This document shows, piece after piece, positions 37,800-45,743 of a stretch of 64,000 bases of DNA. The stretch spans positions 1,240,001-1,304,000 of the forward strand of contig NZ_CP016442.1 of NCBI RefSeq assembly GCF_001742165.1. Direction: 5' to 3'. Position 1 is the stretch's first letter. Each line of letters starts with the position of its first letter. The translations under genes and the position numbers were made by a program. The stretch is from Burkholderia stabilis (GTDB lineage: Bacteria > Pseudomonadota > Gammaproteobacteria > Burkholderiales > Burkholderiaceae). Under the pieces are notes generated by a model. That model had not been told where the DNA came from. It ran no database searches and worked only from the letters and a program-made list of their open reading frames with translations.

Positions 37800-39026
37800 A
37801 TGACCAGCAAAGGAAGAATCAAAAAGCATAAGGAAAGCATCAACGTATTCATGCAGGAAACGCTGAAGCTTCATATCCAGAACAAGTTATGGTCGTACGA
37901 TGCGACTGCCGATGACGGCATCGTAGTCATGAAGCTATGGCAAAAAGACCGTCAGGCTTTGCCCGATGGAAGAGAGCGAATCGGCATCTGGCGCCCCGTC
38001 CCGAAGAGTGAGGTGAAACTGGGACGCAGGGAACGTCAGAACAACATCGAACGAATGAGCGCGGGTGCGAAAACGTACGCTATCGTCCGCGGCCACCCCG
38101 ATTCTCACGACAGGGATTCATACGTTTACGAAAACGACCGCGTCTACGAACTCGGCCGTATCGAGATCGAGCCGGACGGCGCGAAATACGCCGTCGTTGA
38201 GCGCGTCATGACGATCGCCGAATTCTTGAGCCGGAACGAAGGCCCGAACAGCGACGACATCACCGCGGTTGACCTGACGGCCCTGCTCGCTTCCCTCGGC
38301 ACGCGAACGGTAGTCACCAAAAACAACCGGCCGGATGCCGAACAAAACTATCGCCCAAACCCTGATCACCGTGACGAAATGCTCGATGGCTATTGGGTAG
38401 GCCAACCTGCAAACGTAAGTCCTGCCAACGCATTCGCGCTGCATCTCGTCGAACGGTACAAGGAGGTCTGGCTCGGCGAGTATCTGGGCACGATCGACGA
38501 AGGAGACGGCCGGTTTTCGTTGATCGTCGGAAGCGTACAGCGGTTCCATGTGCCGGACCTGGACTTCTCGAACCCGACGCAGGAACCGCTGCGAAAAGCG
38601 CTGAAAAAGCCAGGCGCAGTCACCTATTCGTACTTTGATCCCGACGATTGGGAGCGCGCCGTCACCGATAACGCCCGGACACCCGACGGTCCCGTGTTCA
38701 AGATGTCGACTATCAAACAGCGCCGGCACCAGCAAGCATTTCGCGCTGCAGTGTTTGCCCGCCACGGAAAGGCGTGCATGGTCACCCAATGCAACGTTGA
38801 GGACCTTCTGGAAGCAGCGCACCTGACCGGCAGCAATTGGCAGGACGGTGACAACACCGCCGATCACGGCATTCCGCTGCGCGTCGACATTCATCGAGCA
38901 TACGACCGCGGTCTATTGACCCTTGATCGCAACCATCAGATCGATCATCTCGACGCTACGCTGGAGGAACAGTACGGTCAGTACCGATACCGGCCACTCG
39001 ACCGGCACGTCACAAAAACCAGCTAG
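37800..39026 (+). CDS. HNH endonuclease with uncharacterised N-terminal region
   Basis: 408 residues from ATG 37800 (GGGGAAACGAG upstream). The C-terminal HNH module (about 307-385) reads FRAAVFARHGKACMVTQC, then LEAAHLTG with the metal-binding His341, then HGIPLRVDIHRAYDRGLLTLD with His365 and Asp369; the usual Asn of the NGL motif is His356. This fits the HNH_2 type found in restriction-like proteins. Residues 1-300 match nothing I can name; two stretches (about 85-140 and 220-280, such as EVWLGEYLGTIDEGDGRF) have the beta-rich look of PUA/EVE-like base-reading folds. Inside the tRNA island with a NERD gene, so DNA restriction or phage defence is the leading idea. The domain call is firm, the function inferred. 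Confidence 0.72.
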   Translation: MTSKGRIKKHKESINVFMQETLKLHIQNKLWSYDATADDGIVVMKLWQKDRQALPDGRERIGIWRPVPKSEVKLGRRERQNNIERMSAGAKTYAIVRGHPDSHDRDSYVYENDRVYELGRIEIEPDGAKYAVVERVMTIAEFLSRNEGPNSDDITAVDLTALLASLGTRTVVTKNNRPDAEQNYRPNPDHRDEMLDGYWVGQPANVSPANAFALHLVERYKEVWLGEYLGTIDEGDGRFSLIVGSVQRFHVPDLDFSNPTQEPLRKALKKPGAVTYSYFDPDDWERAVTDNARTPDGPVFKMSTIKQRRHQQAFRAAVFARHGKACMVTQCNVEDLLEAAHLTGSNWQDGDNTADHGIPLRVDIHRAYDRGLLTLDRNHQIDHLDATLEEQYGQYRYRPLDRHVTKTS

Positions 39027-39044
39027 TGCTGGATACAACGCCAC

Positions 39045-39086
39045 AAAAACAAAAAACCCGCGAGTGCATGATCTCTCGCGGGTTTT
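39045..39086 (-). terminator. Terminator of tRNA-Leu, shared with the HNH gene
   Basis: Twelve-base perfect stem (39053-39064 with 39075-39086, core ACCCGCGAG / CTCGCGGGT). On the minus strand it is followed by TTTTTTGTTTTTG. It ends tRNA-Leu transcription and lies just after the convergent HNH stop. A degenerate copy is at 36180-36213. Confidence 0.85.
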
Positions 39087-39141
39087 CGGGCCTTCATCGA
39101 ATCGCATGAAAGCGATCCGTGGTGCCGGGGACCGGACTCGA
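39053..39141. repeat. Right 89-bp direct repeat: intact tRNA-Leu 3' end and terminator (att)
   Basis: Counterpart of 36180-36268. This copy is functional: it completes the acceptor and T-stem of tRNA-Leu and carries the intact terminator stem. It would be the island-borne end that reconstituted the tRNA on insertion. Confidence 0.75.
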
Positions 39142-39454
39142 ACCGGCAAGCCAGTTAAGGCGGCGGATTTTCGTCACACTGCTTCTTTCGAAGCCGGCAT
39201 CGTCTGGGCAATACCGTTCGTGCGCTGGACTATGCCTTCACCGTCGCGCGCGGGCGTGATCGCCACCCGTGCGCCTTAGGCGCCCCCCGTCTAGTCTCTA
39301 CACCTTCCTCGCGGGTATCGCGAGGCTTGGCTCGGCGTTGCCTCGATGCGCGCATCAGGGGTTTCACCGAATTTGAAGGGTTCTGCACCGACCGTTTCCG
39401 GCCGGGCACTCAATCGTTTAAGTCCGCTATGTTTACCAATTTCATCACCCCGGC
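39120..39454 (-). tRNA. tRNA-Leu(UAA), split by a group I intron
   Basis: Exon 1 is 39420-39454 (35 nt, starting GCCGGGGTGATGAAATTGG), exon 2 is 39120-39171 (52 nt including encoded CCA). Joined, they give a complete class II tRNA: acceptor GCCGGGG with CCCCGGC, discriminator A, D-arm with TTGGTAAA, anticodon stem GCGGA/TCCGC around loop CTTAAAA (anticodon UAA), a short-stemmed variable arm (GCC/GGC) and T-arm with TTCGAGT. Standard tRNA searches tend to miss it because 248 nt lie between U34 and A35. It reads UUA and UUG Leu codons. A TAGAAT -10 box sits at 39470-39475 on the complement. Confidence 0.92.
39172..39419 (-). ncRNA. Self-splicing group I intron (Azoarcus-like, IC3 type) in tRNA-Leu
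   Basis: 248 nt inserted between U34 and A35. All four conserved elements are present in order: P (AAATTCGGTGAAACC, about 39373-39359), Q (AACGCCGAGCCAAGCC, about 39340-39325), R (GTGTAGAGACTAGACGG, 39303-39287) and S (GAAGGCATAGTCCAG, 39239-39225). R and S supply the P7 guanosine site. The 5' splice site follows a U that pairs with the G of an internal guide GAGU (the required U-G wobble), and the last base is G. The core closely resembles the Azoarcus tRNA-Ile ribozyme, with longer peripheral helices. No homing endonuclease frame is inside. Confidence 0.92.
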
Positions 39455-39757
39455 AAGAGGGCGGACGCGATTCTACCATTGCTTGCGCATGCGTTCCCTT
39501 ATTCTGCCGCGCCGCATCACGACATCGGCCGCCGCCACGCGGATTCATCCTTCGTAATCGACGCCGATACGATTGCGCCGCCGATTTCGTCCCGTGCCGC
39601 AACATCCCCGATACAATCGAACCCGCCTCGTCCGACGGGCCCAACCGTCTGACGTTTGTGTCGTGCTTTTTGCGAAACAAGCGTCGCGTGCGTCATCGCG
39701 AAGTCACAAACGTTTTCGATAATTTCCTCGCCGAAAACGTTTACATCGCGCTACTTC
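39455..39757. promoter_or_regulatory. Divergent promoter region of tRNA-Leu and the LacI gene
   Basis: 303 bp. Minus-strand side: -10 box TAGAAT (complement of 39470-39475), about 16-21 bp before the tRNA 5' end; the -35 is weak. Plus-strand side: two LacI-type operator half-palindromes at 39708-39742. No gene. Confidence 0.6.
39708..39742. promoter_or_regulatory. Paired LacI-family operators before the regulator gene
   Basis: AAACGTTTTCG (39708-39718) and CGAAAACGTTT (39732-39742) form an inverted pair; each contains the AAACGTTT palindrome with central CG typical of LacI/GalR-family sites. They end 15 bp before the regulator's ATG, so autoregulation is likely. Confidence 0.7.
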
Positions 39758-40783
39758 ATGACCTCGACCATCAAGGACGTTGCTGCCCTCGCGGGTTTCT
39801 CGATCGCCACCGTCTCACGCGCGATCAACGCCCCGCATACCGTCAGCCCCGCCACGCTGCAGACGATCCGCACCGCGATCGACACGCTGCAATTCCGCCC
39901 GAGCCCGCTCGGCCGGCAATTGCGCGGCGAGCGCACACGGCTCGTCGGCGTCGTCGTGCCGACCCTGTCGAACCCCGTGTTCGCCGACTGCCTGCAAGGG
40001 ATCGACGAGCTCGCGACCGCAGCCGGCTTCAAGCTGATCCTGATGACGACCGAATACGACGCGGCGCGCGAGCGCCACGCGATCGAGACGCTGCGCGAAC
40101 AGCGCGTCGAAGGGCTGATCCTCACCGTCGCGGACGCGGACACGCACCCGCTGCTCGACATGCTCGACCACGACGGCCCGCATTACGTGCTGATGCACAA
40201 CGACACGCAGCGCCGCCCGTCGGTGTCGGTCGACAACCGCCGCGCCGCCTATGACGGCGTGCGGATGCTGACCGCGCGCGGCCACCGTCGCGTGCTGATG
40301 CTCGCCGGTTCGCTCGCCGCGTCGGATCGTGCGCGCCAGCGTCATCTCGGTTACGCGCAGGCGCTCGAGGAAAGCGGCGTCGCGACGCTGCCGCCCGTCG
40401 AAGTCGACTTCAACGCGCCCGAGCTGCCCGACGCGGTGCTCGCGCATCTCACCGCGCACGCGACGCGCCCGACCGCCCTCTTCTGCAGCAACGACCTGCT
40501 CGCGATGGTCGTGATGCGCGGCCTGCGCCGCGCGGGCTTCTCGATCCCGGACGATCTGTCGGTGCTCGGCTTCGACGGGATCTCGATCGGCGAGCTGCTC
40601 GCGCCGCCGCTCGCGAGCGTCGCGACGCCGAACCGCGACATCGGCCGTCACGCATGGCGGCGTCTCGTCGAATGCATCGGCGGCGCGACGATCGAACGCG
40701 CGTCGCTGATCCTGCCGCACACGGTGCGCGACGGCGCGACGGTCGCGCCGCCGGCCACCGACCTGCAATTGCGCAAGGCCTGA
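39758..40783 (+). CDS. LacI-family transcriptional regulator
   Basis: 341 residues from ATG 39758 (MTSTIKDVAALAGFSIATVS). Helix-turn-helix at residues 5-25 and hinge helix near 50-60 (SPLGRQLRGERT), then a periplasmic-binding-like sensor domain with GVVVPTLSNPVFADC, DNRRAAYDGVRML and FCSNDLLAMVVMRGLRRAG. It heads a same-strand cluster with an ABC importer and a phosphodiesterase and has two matching operators in front of it, so it most likely represses the cluster until the imported ligand or its product binds. The open frame upstream of 39758 overlaps the operators and is rejected. Confidence 0.88.
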   Translation: MTSTIKDVAALAGFSIATVSRAINAPHTVSPATLQTIRTAIDTLQFRPSPLGRQLRGERTRLVGVVVPTLSNPVFADCLQGIDELATAAGFKLILMTTEYDAARERHAIETLREQRVEGLILTVADADTHPLLDMLDHDGPHYVLMHNDTQRRPSVSVDNRRAAYDGVRMLTARGHRRVLMLAGSLAASDRARQRHLGYAQALEESGVATLPPVEVDFNAPELPDAVLAHLTAHATRPTALFCSNDLLAMVVMRGLRRAGFSIPDDLSVLGFDGISIGELLAPPLASVATPNRDIGRHAWRRLVECIGGATIERASLILPHTVRDGATVAPPATDLQLRKA

Positions 40784-40844
40784 ACGCGCGGGCCGCGCCA
40801 ACGCACGCGGCCACGCGCCCCACACCCTCGTCCGGAGACCCACC

Positions 40845-41873
40845 GTGCCCTTCCGTCTGACCTCGCTGCTGCGCGCGCTTGCCGCCCCCATCGCCTGCGC
40901 GGCGCTCATCGCCGGCGCACCCGCCGCCCACGCCGACGAAACGGCGATCTGCTACAACTGCCCGCCCGAATGGGCCGACTGGGCCGCGCAGATCGCGGCG
41001 ATCAAGCAGAAGACCGGCATCCGCGTGCCGTTCGACAACAAGAACTCGGGCCAGTCGATCGCGCAGTTGATCGCCGAGCAGAAAAGCCCGGTCGCCGATG
41101 TCGTCTACCTCGGCGTGTCGTCGGCGTTCCAGGCGAAGGACAAGGGCGTGATCGCGCCGTACAAGCCCGCGCACTGGAACGACATTCCCGCGAACCTGAA
41201 GGACCCGCAAGGCTACTGGTTCGCGATCCACTCGGGCACGCTCGGCTTCTTCGTGAACAAGGACGCGCTCGACGGCAAGCCGGTGCCGCGCTCGTGGGCC
41301 GATCTGCTGAAGCCCGAATACAAGGGCATGGTCGGGTATCTCGATCCGTCGAGCGCCTTCGTCGGCTATGCGGGCGCGGTTGCCGTCAACCAGGCGCTCG
41401 GCGGCAGCCTCGACAACTTCAAGCCGGCGCTCGACTGGTTCCGCAAGCTGAAGGCGAACGCGCCGATCGTGCCGAAGCAGACCGCGTATGCGCGCGTGCT
41501 GTCCGGCGAGATTCCGATCCTGCTCGACTACGACTTCGACGCGTATCGCGCGAAATACAAGGACAGCGCGAACGTCGAGTTCGTGATCCCGAAGGAAGGC
41601 ACGATCGCGGTGCCGTACGTGATGAGCCTCGTGAAGGGCGCCCCGCACGATGCGAACGGCAAGAAGGTGCTCGACTTCGTGTTGTCCGACGAAGGTCAGA
41701 AGCTGTGGGCCAACGCCTATCTGCGCCCGGTACGCGCGCAGACGCTCGGCGCCGACATCGCGTCGAAGTTCCTGCCGGCGAGCGAATACGCGCGCGCGAA
41801 ATCGGTCGACTTCGGCAAGATGGCGGCCGGCCAGCAGGCGTTCGGCCAGCAATATCTGCAGGTGATGCAGTAA
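40845..41873 (+). CDS. ABC transporter substrate-binding protein
   Basis: 342 residues from GTG 40845 (CCGGAG eight bases upstream). Signal peptide ends near AAHADET. Mature fold is a class I/Fe-type extracellular solute-binding protein: ADVVYLGVSSAFQAKDKGV, SGTLGFFVNKDAL, PRSWADLLKPEYKGMVGYLD and SGEIPILLDYDFDAY. It is encoded with two permeases, an ATPase and a GpdQ-like phosphodiesterase, so the ligand may be a glycerophosphodiester or related organophosphate. That is inference from context; the family also binds iron, thiamine and polyamines. Confidence 0.85.
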   Translation: MPFRLTSLLRALAAPIACAALIAGAPAAHADETAICYNCPPEWADWAAQIAAIKQKTGIRVPFDNKNSGQSIAQLIAEQKSPVADVVYLGVSSAFQAKDKGVIAPYKPAHWNDIPANLKDPQGYWFAIHSGTLGFFVNKDALDGKPVPRSWADLLKPEYKGMVGYLDPSSAFVGYAGAVAVNQALGGSLDNFKPALDWFRKLKANAPIVPKQTAYARVLSGEIPILLDYDFDAYRAKYKDSANVEFVIPKEGTIAVPYVMSLVKGAPHDANGKKVLDFVLSDEGQKLWANAYLRPVRAQTLGADIASKFLPASEYARAKSVDFGKMAAGQQAFGQQYLQVMQ

Positions 41874-41890
41874 GCCGCGGAACGCCATCG

Positions 41891-42715
41891 ATGCTCGATC
41901 TGACTTTTCCGCTGCGCTGGCGCGTCGCACTCGTCGCGCCGGCGCTCGCGGTATTCGCCGCGTTCTGGCTGCTGCCGATGGCCGCACTCGTGCAGGTATC
42001 CGCCGACGGCGCGTTCTTCTCGCAGTACGCGTCGCTGCTCGGCAATGCGCGCTACATGAAGAGTCTCGGCGAGACGGTGGCGCTGTCCGCGGGCGTCACG
42101 CTCGCGACGCTCGTGCTGTCGACGATCTCCGGGCTGCTGCTCGCGCGCCGCGAATTCGCGGGCAAGCGCGTGCTGCTCGCGCTGCTCACGTTTCCGCTCG
42201 CGTTTCCGGGCGTCGTCGTCGGCTTCATGGTCATCATGCTCGCCGGGCGCCAGGGGCTGATCGGCATGCTGTCCGCGAAGCTCACCGGCGACAAGTGGGT
42301 GTTCGCGTATTCGGTCGCGGGCCTGTTTGTCGGCTACCTGTACTTCTCGATTCCGCGCGTGATCGTCACGGTGATCGCGGCCGCGTCGAAGCTCGACGCG
42401 TCGCTCGAGGAAGCCGCGCGATCGCTCGGCGCATCGCCGTGGCGCATCTTTCTCGACATCGTGCTGCCTGCGCTCGCGCCGGGCCTGATCGCGGCCGGCG
42501 CGATCTGCTTCGCGACCGCGATGGGCGCGTTCGGCACGGCGTTCACGCTGGCCACCGACCTGAACGTGCTGCCGATGACGATCTATACCGAGTTCACGCT
42601 GAACGCGAACATCGCGACGGCGGCCGGCCTGTCGATCGTGCTCGGCATCGTCACCTGGGCCGTGCTCGCGCTCGCGCGCCGGTTCACGGGCCACACCGCC
42701 GCCGCCGCGGCCTGA
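41891..42715 (+). CDS. ABC transporter permease 1
   Basis: 274 residues, six membrane segments. The EAA loop that contacts the ATPase is visible as EEAARSLGASPWRIFLDIVLP near residue 175. Closest in style to the permeases of Fe3+, spermidine or phosphonate-type importers (BPD_transp_1). Starts 17 bp after the binding-protein gene; pairs with the second permease as a heterodimeric pore. Confidence 0.87.
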   Translation: MLDLTFPLRWRVALVAPALAVFAAFWLLPMAALVQVSADGAFFSQYASLLGNARYMKSLGETVALSAGVTLATLVLSTISGLLLARREFAGKRVLLALLTFPLAFPGVVVGFMVIMLAGRQGLIGMLSAKLTGDKWVFAYSVAGLFVGYLYFSIPRVIVTVIAAASKLDASLEEAARSLGASPWRIFLDIVLPALAPGLIAAGAICFATAMGAFGTAFTLATDLNVLPMTIYTEFTLNANIATAAGLSIVLGIVTWAVLALARRFTGHTAAAAA

Positions 42716-42725
42716 GGATTCCTCG

Positions 42726-43622
42726 ATGCAATCGCTCTCCGGCTCTTCCGCGCCGTCGCCGGCACCGGCGCCCGCGCACGTGAACGGCGTCGCCCGGCGC
42801 GCACCGCGCGCGACCGGCGCACGCATGATCGCCGCGCTGCAATGGGGCGTCACGCTGCTGCTGTGCGCGTTCCTGATCGTGCCCGTCGTGATGTCGGTGC
42901 TCGCGGGCCTGACCGTCAACTATTTCCGCGGCCTGTCGAGCGGCCTCACGCTGCGCTGGCTCGAACAGGTGTGGCAGCAGTATCACGGCTCGGTCGCGCT
43001 GTCGCTCTACGTCGCGTTCGCGACGCTCGCGATCGTGCTCGTCGTCGGCGTGCCGGCCGGTTATGCGCTCGCGCGCAGCAAGAGCCGCATCGCGCGCGCG
43101 ATCGAGGAAGCGCTCGTGCTGCCGGTCGCGCTGCCGGGCCTCGCGTCGGCGCTCGCGCTGCTGGTCGTCTATGGCGGCTTCACCGCGTTCCGGATGAGCC
43201 TGTGGTTCATCGTCGTCGGCCACGTCGTGTTCACGCTGCCGTTCATGGTGCGCGCGGTCGCTGCCGTCGCGGCCGGCGCCGACCTGCGCACGCTCGAGGA
43301 AGGCGCGGCGAGCCTCGGCGCATCGTTCGTCACGCGCTTCGTCACGATCGTGCTGCCGAACCTGCGCCCCGGCATCGTCGCGGGCGCGCTCGCGGTGCTC
43401 ACGCTGTCGATCGGCGAGTTCAACCTCACGTGGATGCTGCACACGCCCGACACCAAGACGCTGCCCGTCGGGCTGGCCGATACCTATGCGTCGCTGCGCC
43501 TCGAAGTCGGCAGCGCGTACACGATCCTGTTCCTGCTGATGACGCTGCCGCTGCTCGTCGCGATGCAGTGGCTCGGCGTCGATCCGTCCGGCACGCGTGC
43601 GCTCAAGCGCCGCCCGCGCTGA
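42726..43622 (+). CDS. ABC transporter permease 2
   Basis: 298 residues with a 35-residue Pro/Ala-rich N-terminal lead before six membrane segments. EAA loop EEGAASLGASFVTRFVTIVL near residue 198. Starts 10 bp after permease 1 and forms the second half of the membrane channel. Confidence 0.87.
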   Translation: MQSLSGSSAPSPAPAPAHVNGVARRAPRATGARMIAALQWGVTLLLCAFLIVPVVMSVLAGLTVNYFRGLSSGLTLRWLEQVWQQYHGSVALSLYVAFATLAIVLVVGVPAGYALARSKSRIARAIEEALVLPVALPGLASALALLVVYGGFTAFRMSLWFIVVGHVVFTLPFMVRAVAAVAAGADLRTLEEGAASLGASFVTRFVTIVLPNLRPGIVAGALAVLTLSIGEFNLTWMLHTPDTKTLPVGLADTYASLRLEVGSAYTILFLLMTLPLLVAMQWLGVDPSGTRALKRRPR

Positions 43623-43649
43623 CCTGCCCGCGCTGATTTCTTCGCTCAC

Positions 43650-44681
43650 ATGAAACTCGATTCCACTCCCATTACGCTGGCCAACTGCGCGAAGACGTTC
43701 CGCGGCACGCGCGTGCTCGAACCGCTCGACCTGTCGATCGGCGCGGGTGAAACGCTCGTGCTGCTCGGGCCGTCGGGCTGCGGCAAGACGACGACGCTGC
43801 GCCTGATCGCGGGCCTCGATACGCCGGACGCCGGCGGCACGATCGCGTTCGGCCACGACGACGTGACGCAGCTTCCGATCGAGCGCCGGCAGGTCGGCAT
43901 GGTGTTCCAGAACTACGCGCTGTTCCCGAACCTGACGGTGCGCGGCAACGTCGGCTACGGGCTGAAGATCCGCAAGACCGAGCCGCGCGCGCTGCGCGAA
44001 CGCGTCGACGAACTGCTCGCGATGATGCGGCTCGACGCGCATGCGGACAAGCCGATCGATCAGCTGTCGGGCGGCCAGCGTCAGCGCGTGGCGCTGGCGC
44101 GCGCGCTCGCGGTGCGCCCGCGCGTGCTGCTGCTCGACGAACCGCTGACCGCGCTCGATGCGAAGCTGCGCGACGCGCTGCGCCGCGAGATGAACGCGCT
44201 GCTGCGCGAGCTCGGCGTGACGACCGTGTACGTGACGCACGACCAGGCCGAAGCGATGGAGCTCGGCGACCGGATCGTCGTGATGGGCGCGGGCCGCATC
44301 GAACAGATCGGCACGCCGCGCGACATCTACTACCGGCCGGCGAACCGCACGGTCGCGCAGTTCATCGGCACGCTGAACCGGCTTGCCGGGCAATGGCGCG
44401 ATGGCGCGCTCGTGACGGCCGGCGGCGCGATCGTCACGCCGCACGCGGCCGACGAATGGTTCTTCCGCCCCGAGGATGCGGAACTCGTCGATCCCGCGCA
44501 TGCGCCGCTGCGCGGCGCGATCGGCGCGTGCGCGTTCCTCGGCGAGCGCACGCGGCTCACGATCGAGCACGCGGCGCCCGACGCGCTCGTGATCGACGTG
44601 CCGGGCCGCATCGAGCTCGCACGCGGCACGGCCGTCGGCATTAAGATCGCACCGGAAGGCCTGATCGCGCTCGGCGCCTGA
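43650..44681 (+). CDS. ABC transporter ATP-binding protein
   Basis: 343 residues. Walker A GPSGCGKTT (about 39-47), Q-loop MVFQNYALFPNLTV, signature LSGGQRQRVALARAL, Walker B VLLLDEPLTALDAKLR and H-loop VYVTHDQAEAMEL. The C-terminal third (about 250-343) is a TOBE-type domain as in PotA, UgpC and FbpC, giving the CUT1/spermidine/iron-like class. It powers the adjacent permeases. 27 bp separate it from permease 2. Confidence 0.9.
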   Translation: MKLDSTPITLANCAKTFRGTRVLEPLDLSIGAGETLVLLGPSGCGKTTTLRLIAGLDTPDAGGTIAFGHDDVTQLPIERRQVGMVFQNYALFPNLTVRGNVGYGLKIRKTEPRALRERVDELLAMMRLDAHADKPIDQLSGGQRQRVALARALAVRPRVLLLDEPLTALDAKLRDALRREMNALLRELGVTTVYVTHDQAEAMELGDRIVVMGAGRIEQIGTPRDIYYRPANRTVAQFIGTLNRLAGQWRDGALVTAGGAIVTPHAADEWFFRPEDAELVDPAHAPLRGAIGACAFLGERTRLTIEHAAPDALVIDVPGRIELARGTAVGIKIAPEGLIALGA

Positions 44682-44755
44682 GCGCGACGCACGCACCACC
44701 CCACCGCGGCGCGCGACGCCGCACGACAACAACCAGACGATTCCGAGGAACGACG

Positions 44756-45580
44756 ATGCTGCTTGCTCAAATCAGCGATCTCCACATCAAGCGTCCGGGC
44801 CAGCTCGCGTACCGGCGCGTCGACACGGCGGCCGCGCTCGCGCGCTGCATCGCGAAGCTGAACGCGCTCGTGCCGCGCCCCGACGCCGTGCTCGTCACCG
44901 GCGACCTGACCGATTTCGGCCACGACGACGAATACGGCCACCTGCGCGAGCTGCTCGCGCCGCTCGAGATTCCGTACTACCTGATGATCGGCAATCACGA
45001 CGACCGCGCCGGGCTGCGCCGCGCGTTCCCCGATCGCGCCGAGCTGCACGATGGGGAATTCGTGCAGTACGCGCTCGACGTCGGCGCGGTCCGCGTGCTC
45101 GCGCTCGACTCGCAGGTGCCGGGCGCGAGCTACGGCGACCTGTGCGACGCACGGCTCGCGTGGCTCGCCGCGCAACTCGACGCCGCGCGCGATCGCCCGG
45201 TGATCGTCGCGCTGCATCATCCGCCGTTCGCGTCGGGCATCGGCCACATGGATGCGCTGCGTCTCGCGCCGGCCGCCGCCGCGAAACTCGATGCGCTGCT
45301 GCGCGGTTATCCGAACGTCGAGCGCGTGCTCTGCGGCCACGTGCACCGCTCGATGTTCACGCGGTTCGGCGGCACGCTCGCGTCGGCCGTGCCGGCGCCC
45401 GCGCACCAGGTCGCATTCGACCTGCGCGACGATGCGCCGTCCGCGTTCCGGCTCGAACCGCCGGCATTCGCGGTGCATCGTTATGCGCCGGATACGGGGA
45501 TGACGTCGCATCACGTGTACGTGGACGAAGGCGCGGGGCCGTATCCGTTCTATGAACCGACGGGCGAGCTGGTCGACTGA
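44756..45580 (+). CDS. GpdQ-like class III phosphodiesterase
   Basis: 274 residues beginning MLLAQISDLHIKRPG. The binuclear metallophosphoesterase ligands are complete: D8 and H10 (ISDLH), D50 (TGDLTD), N80 and H81 (GNHDD), a His in ALHHPPF, and GHVH. Sequence and length resemble glycerophosphodiesterase GpdQ of Enterobacter more than cAMP phosphodiesterase CpdA. It lacks a signal peptide, so it would act on an imported phosphodiester in the cytoplasm. Position directly after a LacI-controlled ABC importer fits a transport-then-hydrolyse pathway yielding phosphate and an alcohol such as glycerol phosphate. Confidence 0.85.
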   Translation: MLLAQISDLHIKRPGQLAYRRVDTAAALARCIAKLNALVPRPDAVLVTGDLTDFGHDDEYGHLRELLAPLEIPYYLMIGNHDDRAGLRRAFPDRAELHDGEFVQYALDVGAVRVLALDSQVPGASYGDLCDARLAWLAAQLDAARDRPVIVALHHPPFASGIGHMDALRLAPAAAAKLDALLRGYPNVERVLCGHVHRSMFTRFGGTLASAVPAPAHQVAFDLRDDAPSAFRLEPPAFAVHRYAPDTGMTSHHVYVDEGAGPYPFYEPTGELVD

Positions 45581-45743
45581 CCGCGCGCGGAACGTGCAGT
45601 AACGGGCGCGGGCTCGGTTCGCCCCACGCCCGGCAGGATTGACGGTGCTCCGGTATGATCGGCGGCCTCGACCGGCACCCGGCCCGCCGGCGCACCCGAT
45701 GCGTGCGCCACGCGCCGCGCCGCCCAACTTCGCCCGTGCAGCC

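Larger units (their letters stand above)
36180..39141. mobile_element. Small genomic island at tRNA-Leu(UAA), integrase absent
   Basis: Bounded by 89-bp imperfect direct repeats of the tRNA-Leu 3' end plus terminator. The interior (about 2.8 kb) holds only a NERD-domain membrane protein and an HNH endonuclease gene, is visibly less GC-rich than the flanks, and has longer AT-rich non-coding DNA. No integrase, transposase or relaxase frame remains, so the element is either a remnant or was moved in trans. Confidence 0.65.

Noticed and set aside
39120..39454. tmRNA (ssrA) as the explanation for the tRNA-like 3' end
   Set aside because: No tag-peptide reading frame is present, and both a complete tRNA-Leu and all group I intron core elements are found.
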